The notes below the pieces were generated by a model. That model was not told the origin of the DNA and ran no database searches. It worked only from the letters and a program-made list of their open reading frames with translations. DNA of 64,000 bases from Marinoscillum furvescens DSM 4134 (lineage in GTDB: Bacteria > Bacteroidota > Bacteroidia > Cytophagales > Cyclobacteriaceae), in the NCBI RefSeq assembly GCF_003386095.1, contig NZ_QREG01000026.1, forward strand, positions 1-64,000, in the 5' to 3' direction. This document shows positions 44,556 to 52,475 of the stretch, piece after piece. Both the position numbers and the translations under genes were made by a program. Position 1 is the stretch's first letter. Every line of letters begins with the position of its first letter.

Positions 44556-45500
44556 ATGAAGCAATTCACCTCGGTAAAAGATGTAGCCAACCCAAAAGAG
44601 TTGGTTCAAAAAGCACTTGAGCTAAAGAAAAACCCATATGCGCATAAGCAATTGGGTTTAAACCGAACACTTGGGCTACTTTTTTTTAATAGCAGCCTGC
44701 GGACACGAATGAGTTCTCAGAAGGCAGCGGCCAACCTTGGAATGAACGTGATGGTGATGAATGTCACCCAGGATTCCTGGCAGATAGAGATGGAAGATGG
44801 CGTATTGATGGATGGAGGCAAAGCGGAGCACATCCGTGAAGCTGCAGCTGTTATGGGGCAGTACTGTGACATCCTGGGGGTTCGGTCATTTCCAGGGCTC
44901 GAAGATCGAGAAGCAGATTATCAGGAGGTCATCCTCAATGCGTTTATCAAACATTCTGGAGTGCCAGTGGTGAGTCTGGAGTCTGCCACCTTGCATCCGC
45001 TTCAGTCGCTTGCAGACCTGATCACGATTGCGGAGTATCAGCAGACCGCACGTCCAAAAGTAGTATTGACCTGGGCTCCACATGTAAAAGCCCTTCCTCA
45101 GGCGGTTTCCAATTCTTTTTCAGAGTGGATTCAGCATGCAGATGTGGATTTTTCCATCGTACAGCCAAAAGGATTTGAGTTATCAGAGGCGTTTACAGGA
45201 TCTGCGCCGGTATTGTACGATCAGAAGGAAGCATTTGAGGGGGCTGACTTTATTTATGTTAAAAACTGGTCGTCATACAAAAACTATGGTGCAGTAGGAG
45301 AAGCTCGCGACTGGGTAGTGAATCAAGAGAAACTTGCTGTTACCAATCAGGCCAAGGTGATGCACTGCCTGCCGGTAAGAAGAAATGTAGTGATCGCCGA
45401 TGATGTTTTAGATAGTGAAAGCTCCATTGTAATCCCTCAGGCTGGAAACCGCGTTTACAGTGCGCAAATTGTATTAAAAGAAATTTTGGGAAATTTATGA
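44556..45500 (+). CDS. N-acetylornithine / N-succinylornithine carbamoyltransferase
   Basis: A 314-residue carbamoyltransferase of the Bacteroidota/Xanthomonas branch that acts on acylated ornithine. The carbamoyl-phosphate loop reads SSLRTRMSSQKAAANLG in place of the STRTR form, and the C-terminal MHCLPVRRNVVIADDVLD is present. Whether acetyl- or succinyl-ornithine is used cannot be settled without aligning the specificity residue near position 90. The start is one base after the proC stop. Confidence 0.93.
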   Translation: MKQFTSVKDVANPKELVQKALELKKNPYAHKQLGLNRTLGLLFFNSSLRTRMSSQKAAANLGMNVMVMNVTQDSWQIEMEDGVLMDGGKAEHIREAAAVMGQYCDILGVRSFPGLEDREADYQEVILNAFIKHSGVPVVSLESATLHPLQSLADLITIAEYQQTARPKVVLTWAPHVKALPQAVSNSFSEWIQHADVDFSIVQPKGFELSEAFTGSAPVLYDQKEAFEGADFIYVKNWSSYKNYGAVGEARDWVVNQEKLAVTNQAKVMHCLPVRRNVVIADDVLDSESSIVIPQAGNRVYSAQIVLKEILGNL

Positions 45501-46276
45501 GTAAACAACCACTTCATATCATAAAAATAGGAGGGGCTGTTATAGAGAACCCCGAAATGAAACAAGCCTTTTTGGATGGCTTTGTGGCTTTGGAGGGGCT
45601 AAAGATATTAGTACACGGCGGGGGTAGAGTAGCCACCGAAATAGGTGAAAAACTCGGGCTCAAAGCCAATATGGTTGAAGGCCGACGTGTGACGGATGAT
45701 GCTACGGTAGATCTGGTTACGATGGTCTATGGTGGGTTGGTTAATAAACAGATGATCGCTCAGTTGCAACACCTGGGAGTGAATGCCATAGGTCTTACCG
45801 GAGCAGATGGTAACATCATTAGGTCTACGAAAAGGCCTGTGAAAAACGGTGTGGATTACGGATGGGTAGGAGACCCGCAGGAAGTCAACGTGGAGTTTAT
45901 TACCGATATGATGGCTTCTAAAGTCACTCCCGTGATTGCTCCGCTTACGCATGATGGTGCAGGACATATACTTAATACCAATGCCGATACAATGGCCGGT
46001 ACTTTGGCTGCCGCATTGGCTGATCGCTTCGATGTGCATTTAGTGCTTACTTTTGAATTGGATGGTGTAATGCGAGATGTGAATGATCCTACTTCATTAA
46101 TTACACCTTTTAAATATTCATTTTTTGAGGAATTGAAAGCTTCAGGAGCGATTCATAGCGGAATGATTCCTAAATTAGAAAACGCATTCAAGGCATTGAA
46201 AGGAGGCGCGGGGAGTGTGCGTATTTGTAAATATGACCAAATCCATACAACCAATGGCAGCTTCCTTCAAGTATAA
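45497..46276 (+). CDS. argB: Acetylglutamate kinase
   Basis: A 259-residue amino-acid kinase that phosphorylates N-acyl-glutamate. The glycine motifs IIKIGGAVIE and LVHGGGRVATEIGEKLG and the binding segment HILNTNADTMAGTLAAAL are present. It overlaps the carbamoyltransferase gene by 4 bp (ATGA) and the deacylase gene at its 3' end. The short length suggests it may lack the N-terminal helix linked to arginine feedback inhibition. Confidence 0.94.
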   Translation: MSKQPLHIIKIGGAVIENPEMKQAFLDGFVALEGLKILVHGGGRVATEIGEKLGLKANMVEGRRVTDDATVDLVTMVYGGLVNKQMIAQLQHLGVNAIGLTGADGNIIRSTKRPVKNGVDYGWVGDPQEVNVEFITDMMASKVTPVIAPLTHDGAGHILNTNADTMAGTLAAALADRFDVHLVLTFELDGVMRDVNDPTSLITPFKYSFFEELKASGAIHSGMIPKLENAFKALKGGAGSVRICKYDQIHTTNGSFLQV

Positions 46277-47342
46277 CACAGATCAACTGCATCAGCAGGC
46301 CATAGAATTGCTTTCACAGCTAATAGCTACTCCGAGCATTAGCCGAGAGGAAGACGATACGGCTGAAATCATCGAGTCGTACCTGAAATCACATGAGGTA
46401 GTTACTCACAGAAAAGGAAATAACATCTGGGCGAGGAATCTTGCCTACGATGCGAGTAAACCAACAATTTTATTGAATTCGCATCATGATTCGGTAAAAC
46501 CCAACGCAGGGTATACCAACGATCCTTTTGAGCCAATTCAAAAAGACGGCAAGCTGTATGGCCTGGGAAGCAATGATGCAGGAGGGGCATTGGTGTCCTT
46601 GATCATGACCTTTTTGTATTTTCACAATCAGAAAGATTTGAAATATAATTTGCTACTGGCAGCAACGGCAGAAGAGGAGATATCAGGTGCCGGGGGAGTG
46701 CGAAGCATCCTTCGAGAGATAGGTGAGGTGAGCTTTGGTATAGTGGGTGAGCCTACAGAAATGGACATGGCTGTGCATGAAAAGGGACTGATGGTGCTGG
46801 ACTGCTATGCACCGGGACAGGCTGGGCATGCAGCACGAAATGAGGGTGAAAACGCTATTTATAACGCCATCTCGGATATTGAGTGGTTCCGGTCTTTCAA
46901 GTTTCCAAAAGAGTCCACAACGCTCGGTCCTATCAAAATGTCAGTTACGGTGATCGAAGGAGGTACACAGCACAATGTGGTACCCGATAGCTGTCATTTC
47001 GTAGTGGATGTTCGTACTACGGATGTCTACAGCAATGAAGAGACCCTTGAAATCATTCGATCACATGTTAAAAGTGAAGTGAAGGAGCGTTCCACCCGAT
47101 TGCAACCATCCAGGATGCCTGATGATCATGAAATTGTCAAGGCAGCCAATGCTTTAGACATCAAGCTTTTTGGATCACCTACCATGTCAGATCAGGCATT
47201 GATGCCATTTCCTACCGTAAAAATTGGGCCTGGACTATCTGATCGCTCCCATACTCCAGACGAGTATATCTTTGTGGAAGAAATACGCGAAGGGATCATG
47301 GGGTACCTTATGCTGCTCAATAAATTGTTCAAATCGAATTGA
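46254..47342 (+). CDS. argE: M20-family deacylase, probable N-acyl-ornithine/citrulline deacetylase
   Basis: A protein of about 362 residues of the ArgE/DapE zinc peptidase family that removes the acyl group in arginine synthesis. Metal-binding segments are LNSHHDSVKP, GLGSNDAGGAL, TAEEEISGAGG and GEPTEMDMAVHEKG. Three in-frame ATGs (46215, 46233, 46254) lie inside the end of argB; the last is chosen because it gives the smallest overlap (23 bp) and the normal distance to the first helix, but 46233 is also plausible. With an acyl-ornithine carbamoyltransferase upstream, the natural substrate is probably acyl-citrulline. Confidence 0.88.
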   Translation: MAASFKYNTDQLHQQAIELLSQLIATPSISREEDDTAEIIESYLKSHEVVTHRKGNNIWARNLAYDASKPTILLNSHHDSVKPNAGYTNDPFEPIQKDGKLYGLGSNDAGGALVSLIMTFLYFHNQKDLKYNLLLAATAEEEISGAGGVRSILREIGEVSFGIVGEPTEMDMAVHEKGLMVLDCYAPGQAGHAARNEGENAIYNAISDIEWFRSFKFPKESTTLGPIKMSVTVIEGGTQHNVVPDSCHFVVDVRTTDVYSNEETLEIIRSHVKSEVKERSTRLQPSRMPDDHEIVKAANALDIKLFGSPTMSDQALMPFPTVKIGPGLSDRSHTPDEYIFVEEIREGIMGYLMLLNKLFKSN

Positions 47343-47364
47343 ACCCAACCATTAAATCATCCAA

Positions 47365-48696
47365 ATGAAACTTTGGCAGAAGTCTACGGACGTAAATAAG
47401 AAAATTGAGGCCTTTACGATAGGTAATGACCAGGAACTGGATTTACTACTGGCTCCTTATGATATTTTGGGCTCCCTAGCTCATATCCAAATGCTACAGG
47501 AAATAGGCTTGCTGGAGAAGAGTGAACTCAAAGAATTGAGTGAGGAACTAAAAAGCCTTTACTTGCTGGCGCTGAAAGGGGAGCTTACCATCGATGAGGG
47601 TATGGAAGATATCCACTCTCAGGTAGAGTTTTTGCTTACTCAAAAACTCGGCGAAGTAGGTAAGAAAATACACAGCGGTCGTTCTCGGAATGATCAGGTG
47701 CTGGTAGACCTAAAAATGTACTTCAGAAGCGAGATAGAGGAAATCGCAGGAATGATTGAGTCCTTCACCAGTACGTTGCTACGCCAAAGTGAAATGTATA
47801 AAGATGTGTTGATACCTGGATATACGCATATGCAGGTGGCAATGCCGTCTTCTATAGGCTTGTGGCTTGGTGCCTACGCAGAGAGCTTGTCTGATGATCT
47901 GATTGCCTTGCGAGCAGCCTATGAGATGATCAATAAAAACCCGCTCGGTAGTGCAGCAGGGTATGGTTCTTCGTTTCCGCTGGATCGTGAGCGCACCACC
48001 CGTTTGCTAGGCTTTGATGAGCCAAACTACAATGTGGTTTACGCTCAAATGACTCGTGGTAAGAGTGAGGTTGCGCTTGCAAACGCATTGGCTTCTATTG
48101 CTACTACGCTGGCCAAGTTTTCCATGGATGTGTGCATGTATGCAGGACAAAACTTTGGGTTTATATCCTTCCCCGATGAACTCACCACAGGATCCAGCAT
48201 AATGCCTCATAAAAAGAACCCGGATGTTTTTGAATTGGTTCGTGGGCGATGCAATCAGCTGATGAGCCTCCCCAACGAACTACACCTACTGTTGAGTAAT
48301 CTGCCTAGTGGCTATCACCGCGATTTGCAGCAGCTTAAAGAGCATTTGTTTCCGGGCATCCAAACCCTTAAGCAATGCCTGGATATCGCAGATTTTGCCA
48401 TCGGTAAGCTGAAAGTCAACCCGAATATCATCAATGATCCTCGGTACGATTACTTGTTTACCGTGGAACTCGTAAATGAACTCGTGTTGCAAGGGATGCC
48501 ATTTAGGGATGCCTATCGTGAGGTAGGTAAGCGGGTAGAAGAAGGTACTTATGAGCCAAACAGGGAGGTAAAGCACGCTCATTTGGGCAGTTTAGGAAAC
48601 CTGGCCAATGAGCAAATAGGCGAAAAGATTGAGCGAGAGCTGGCAAAGTTCAACTTTGAAGAAGTCAGACAATGTTTTGACGCCTTGATTCGCTAG
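47365..48696 (+). CDS. argH: Argininosuccinate lyase
   Basis: A 443-residue enzyme of the fumarase/aspartase superfamily that splits argininosuccinate to arginine and fumarate. The superfamily signature is GSSIMPHKKNPDVFELVRG (from Gly276; catalytic Ser278), with HSGRSRNDQV and the GYTHMQVAMPSS segment. It is the last gene of the operon, 22 bp after the deacylase gene and 25 bp before a bidirectional hairpin. Confidence 0.96.
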   Translation: MKLWQKSTDVNKKIEAFTIGNDQELDLLLAPYDILGSLAHIQMLQEIGLLEKSELKELSEELKSLYLLALKGELTIDEGMEDIHSQVEFLLTQKLGEVGKKIHSGRSRNDQVLVDLKMYFRSEIEEIAGMIESFTSTLLRQSEMYKDVLIPGYTHMQVAMPSSIGLWLGAYAESLSDDLIALRAAYEMINKNPLGSAAGYGSSFPLDRERTTRLLGFDEPNYNVVYAQMTRGKSEVALANALASIATTLAKFSMDVCMYAGQNFGFISFPDELTTGSSIMPHKKNPDVFELVRGRCNQLMSLPNELHLLLSNLPSGYHRDLQQLKEHLFPGIQTLKQCLDIADFAIGKLKVNPNIINDPRYDYLFTVELVNELVLQGMPFRDAYREVGKRVEEGTYEPNREVKHAHLGSLGNLANEQIGEKIERELAKFNFEEVRQCFDALIR

Positions 48697-48717
48697 AGTT
48701 AATTATTAAGCGTAAAT

Positions 48718-48745
48718 AAAAAAAGGGAGCCAAATGGCTCCCTTT
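48718..48745 (-). terminator. Hairpin terminator between argH and the TonB-C protein gene
   Basis: AAAGGGAGCC (48722-48731) pairs with GGCTCCCTTT (48736-48745) around an AAAT loop. Seven A residues at 48718-48724 give a strong T-run on the minus strand, so it mainly terminates the leftward gene ending at 48770. For argH the following bases are only moderately T-rich. Confidence 0.85.
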
Positions 48746-48769
48746 CTATTTTATTGCGATGGTGATACC

Positions 48770-49132
48770 TTACTCTATAGTGAGTTCAAATTCGAATGGG
48801 ATGCGTACTCCACTTGCTACAGCCTCACCTGCACTATTTCGTGCTGGTTCAAACTTCAATTTCTTCGCAGCATTTTCAGCCTCTGTTTTCAGTTTAGAGC
48901 ATGGAGCACTCAGAGTAGTCGTTTTGGTAACCTCACCTTTAGCGTCAATTTCTACATATAATAACACTTTTCCCTCAATGCCGGCAGTGTTGGAGCTAGC
49001 AGGATACGAAATCGTGCGAGCTACTGCTTCCATATTAAGTGCCTTGGGCATTACTACGTAGTTAGGGTCTGAACTAGCAAATGCAAGTGTAGCAGTAAAA
49101 ACCAGGCCGAGTAAAGTGATATATCTACGCAT
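48770..49132 (-). CDS. Small exported TonB C-terminal-domain protein
   Basis: A 120-residue protein with a signal peptide (about 1-19, ending LAFAS) and a single TonB-C-like domain (about 33-120; ISYPASSNTAGIEGKVLLYV, DAKGEVTK, LKFEPARNSAGEAV, IPFEFEL). It has no membrane anchor or proline-rich spacer like true TonB, so it is probably a free periplasmic protein of unknown role. It is convergent with argH and shares its hairpin. Confidence 0.85.
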   Translation of the reverse strand: MRRYITLLGLVFTATLAFASSDPNYVVMPKALNMEAVARTISYPASSNTAGIEGKVLLYVEIDAKGEVTKTTTLSAPCSKLKTEAENAAKKLKFEPARNSAGEAVASGVRIPFEFELTIE

Positions 49133-49298
49133 ATTTATTAATGTTTATTTCTGGATTATCGTATTGATATGACAATATTAACTAAATGTTAATTTATTAA
49201 CAAAAGCGTAACATTAAAACTTTTGGACTTTTTCAGATTATTTTCTGCGCTCTGATTTCAAATGGATATCACTACCCATTTGCTAACTTAGCCACCGC

Positions 49299-52200
49299 AT
49301 GTCAGAATCATTTCACATCTACCGTTCGGGGGCCGGTTCCGGTAAAACTTATACCCTGGCAAGGTCTTTTTTGCTGCTTGCGCTGAGTAGGCCAAATGCC
49401 TTTCGTAATATCCTTGGCGTGACCTTTACGAATAAGGCCACCGAAGAAATGAAAAGCCGTATCGTCTCCATTTTGAAAGTGATAGCGAGTGACGAGCAGC
49501 ACCCCATGGAAGATTATCTGATGGAGAACCTGGGGATCACTCGGCCGCTATTGAAGCACCGCGCTAAAGACACACTAAGTGATGTTCTGCATCAGTATGG
49601 TCGGTTTAGTATCGTTACCATAGACAGTTTTTTTCATAAGGTTATCCGTTCGTTTGCTCGCGAAATGGGGTTGCAGGGCACTTTTACCATAGATCTGGAC
49701 ATCAATAAGGCCCTTGATCTGGTGATCGATCAAATGATGTTGGAGATTGGGGAGCCGGAACAAAAACTATTGAGAAAATGGCTTACCGACTTTGCAGAGC
49801 AAAAAGTGGAAGAGGGCAAATCCTGGGATTTTAGAGAGGATGTAAAAAGCCTGTCGAAGGAAATCCTGAAAGATGACTTCAAGGAGCATGCTGATGAAGT
49901 GCTCAAGCTTAGCGGTGATAAGCAGTTTTTCACTCGAATGCGCAAGGAGCTAAATACTGAGCGCTACACTTTCGAAAAGATGGTGGTGCGGATGTGCAGA
50001 GAAGTGCTCAACTACCTGGACAACACGGGCTTATCGGTTGGTGATTTTTCCAGAGGTGCCGGTGGTCCTCTGGGACTGTTTTTTAAGCTCGAAAAGCTCG
50101 ATTTTGACATATCAGACGCCAGACGTGCGGCTCGAAATGATATCAGCAAATGGCTAACGAAGGCCAATCAAAAAGATGCTCGACTGGTAGAGGCCCTGGA
50201 GTCATTCATATTACCTAAATATGATGCACTGATTGATTTTATAGACCGGAAAAGCCTTCATTACAATTCGGTGATCGAAGTGCAGCGGTACTTTTTTACG
50301 TTCGGGATACTCGCACAGGTTAATAAGTATGTGCAGAAATATCGGGATGAAAATGATGTGATGTTGATCGCAGACCTGCCTGATTTCCTGCATCAGATCA
50401 TAAACGATAGCGATACACCATACATCTATGAAAAAGTAGGCTCTACGTATAGTCATTACCTGATCGATGAGTTTCAGGATACTTCGGCCTTCCAGTGGGA
50501 GAACTTTATGCCTCTGGTAAAGAATACCGCTGATGCGGGTGATTTTAGTATGGTAGTGGGAGATGTAAAGCAGTCCATTTATCGTTTTCGGGGTGGCGAT
50601 TGGGAGCTGCTGCAAAACCGCATCCCTCAAGATATTGGTGAGCATCATGTTTTTGCTACTACCCTGGATGTCAACTGGCGCAGCGATCCTAATATCATTC
50701 ATTTCAATAATGCTTTTTTTGAAAGCGCGAGTAAGAACGCTGCGGAATACTTCATCAGTCAGAGTGATGAAATTGCTGATGAGGGAATCCGCTCTGAGGT
50801 CTCATCTCTTGTTCAGAATGTGTTTGCCACCTTTGATGATGTAGCTCAGAAAATTCCCGAACATAAAGCAGAAGGACATGGTGCTATCAGAGTGGAATTT
50901 ATCGCGGATGATGTGGAGGCAGACAGCTGGACGGAAGAAGCGGTGGCCCGTACAATTGCTCAAGTGGAAAACTTACAGCGAAAAGGTTATGAGCTTCGCG
51001 ACATAGCGATTCTCACTCGATATACCGGTGAAGGAAAGCGGATTGCTGATGCTTTTATTGCCTATCGCAACAGTCCGAAGGCAGACCCTGATCTACGATA
51101 CGAGGTAGTGAGTAGCGAGGCGCTTTACCTGACTTCTAGCCACCTGGTGCGTTTTTTGGTTTCATTGATCAAATGGCTCAATGATGAAAATAACACCATT
51201 GTGCTCACGGAATGGCTGTATGAGTACCATCGCTACATTAAGAAGTCAGAGCAGCCCGAGAGTGATCTCTTTACATCAGTGGAAAACTGGGAATCACAGG
51301 TGCCAAAAGAGTTTGAAAAGCAGCGTGAGTTTTTAAAATCTTTGCCACTGTACGAGCTAGTTGAGCACCTGATTCGTTTATTTGACTTGAACAAACTCCC
51401 TGAGGAGTTTACCTACTTGCAAGGCTTTCAGGATGCGGTTTTGGATTATGCTAAAAATGAAAGAGGCGATATTCCGTCTTTTTTGGAATGGTGGGAAGAA
51501 GTTCGAAAGGATAGAGCCATTCAGATATCCGATGATAACAATGCCATTAAAATCCTCACCATACACAAGGCGAAGGGATTAGAGTTTCCAGTGGTGATTT
51601 TACCGTTTTTAAGCTGGAGTTTTGATCACGACAGTGTGAAGGATAATATCCTCTGGTGCAAAGGCGCCGGTACCGCTAAGCCCTTCAATGAACTGCCGGT
51701 TATTCCCCTGAAATATGTGTCAAATCTAGCGAACACCTATTGGGCTGCAGACTATTATCAGGAGCGATTGAAGGCTTATTTGGATAACCTAAACTTGCTA
51801 TATGTCGCATTTACGCGTCCAGTTGATGTGCTTATAGGATTTGGCAATCAGCCAAAAAAGCCTCAGGAACTCAAATATGCTTATGACCTGGTGTACAACC
51901 AATTGAAGGGACTGCCTGGCTTTGATGAATCCGAGGGTATTTACCAAAATGCCGAAATCCCACAGGCAAAACAGAGTAATGTCGGCACCGTGGAATATGG
52001 GCTGCAGCACTATCAGGCCTCTTCATGGCGTAGCAAAGTAAGTGTGCAGATCAAAGGTTCTGCTGAGCTCAGTGAAACCGTTTTTGTGGAAGCCACCCAG
52101 CATGGCACACGTATTCATGACATGCTGAGCCGCATCAAATACAAAAGCGATTTGGAGCAGTTTGCCGATGTGCCTGAGCGTGTGGAGCTGACTCGAGTAT

Positions 52201-52475
52201 TAGAAGATCCAGAAGTGGCTTCCTGGTTTGATGAGACTTGGGAGGTGGCTACAGAAGTGCCCATACTGCTACCGGGAGGTGATTTTAAACGGATAGATCG
52301 GATCAATAGCAATGCAAGCGAAACAGTGGTGATAGATTTTAAAACGGGAACTAAACGCAAGAAGGACGAGCATCAGGTTCGTGAGTACGTGCGCCTGCTG
52401 CAGGAGATGAACTTCCCATCGGTGAGTGGCTATCTCGTCTATTTGAATGATGTAAGTGTAATGAAGGTAAGCTAA
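49299..52475 (+). CDS. UvrD/RecB-like helicase-nuclease (AddA type)
   Basis: A 1058-residue helicase with the superfamily 1 motifs: Walker A in RSGAGSGKTYTLA (residues 9-21), VTFTNKATEEMK, FSIVTIDSFFHKVIRSFA, the Walker B segment YLIDEFQDTSAFQW, VGDVKQSIYRFRGGD and ILTIHKAKGLEFPVV. The C-terminus carries a PD-(D/E)XK nuclease core, VVIDFKTGTKRKK (Asp1013, Lys1015). With the following gene it should form an AddAB-like end-resection complex for double-strand break repair. It overlaps that gene by one base (TAATG). Confidence 0.92.
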   Translation: MSESFHIYRSGAGSGKTYTLARSFLLLALSRPNAFRNILGVTFTNKATEEMKSRIVSILKVIASDEQHPMEDYLMENLGITRPLLKHRAKDTLSDVLHQYGRFSIVTIDSFFHKVIRSFAREMGLQGTFTIDLDINKALDLVIDQMMLEIGEPEQKLLRKWLTDFAEQKVEEGKSWDFREDVKSLSKEILKDDFKEHADEVLKLSGDKQFFTRMRKELNTERYTFEKMVVRMCREVLNYLDNTGLSVGDFSRGAGGPLGLFFKLEKLDFDISDARRAARNDISKWLTKANQKDARLVEALESFILPKYDALIDFIDRKSLHYNSVIEVQRYFFTFGILAQVNKYVQKYRDENDVMLIADLPDFLHQIINDSDTPYIYEKVGSTYSHYLIDEFQDTSAFQWENFMPLVKNTADAGDFSMVVGDVKQSIYRFRGGDWELLQNRIPQDIGEHHVFATTLDVNWRSDPNIIHFNNAFFESASKNAAEYFISQSDEIADEGIRSEVSSLVQNVFATFDDVAQKIPEHKAEGHGAIRVEFIADDVEADSWTEEAVARTIAQVENLQRKGYELRDIAILTRYTGEGKRIADAFIAYRNSPKADPDLRYEVVSSEALYLTSSHLVRFLVSLIKWLNDENNTIVLTEWLYEYHRYIKKSEQPESDLFTSVENWESQVPKEFEKQREFLKSLPLYELVEHLIRLFDLNKLPEEFTYLQGFQDAVLDYAKNERGDIPSFLEWWEEVRKDRAIQISDDNNAIKILTIHKAKGLEFPVVILPFLSWSFDHDSVKDNILWCKGAGTAKPFNELPVIPLKYVSNLANTYWAADYYQERLKAYLDNLNLLYVAFTRPVDVLIGFGNQPKKPQELKYAYDLVYNQLKGLPGFDESEGIYQNAEIPQAKQSNVGTVEYGLQHYQASSWRSKVSVQIKGSAELSETVFVEATQHGTRIHDMLSRIKYKSDLEQFADVPERVELTRVLEDPEVASWFDETWEVATEVPILLPGGDFKRIDRINSNASETVVIDFKTGTKRKKDEHQVREYVRLLQEMNFPSVSGYLVYLNDVSVMKVS

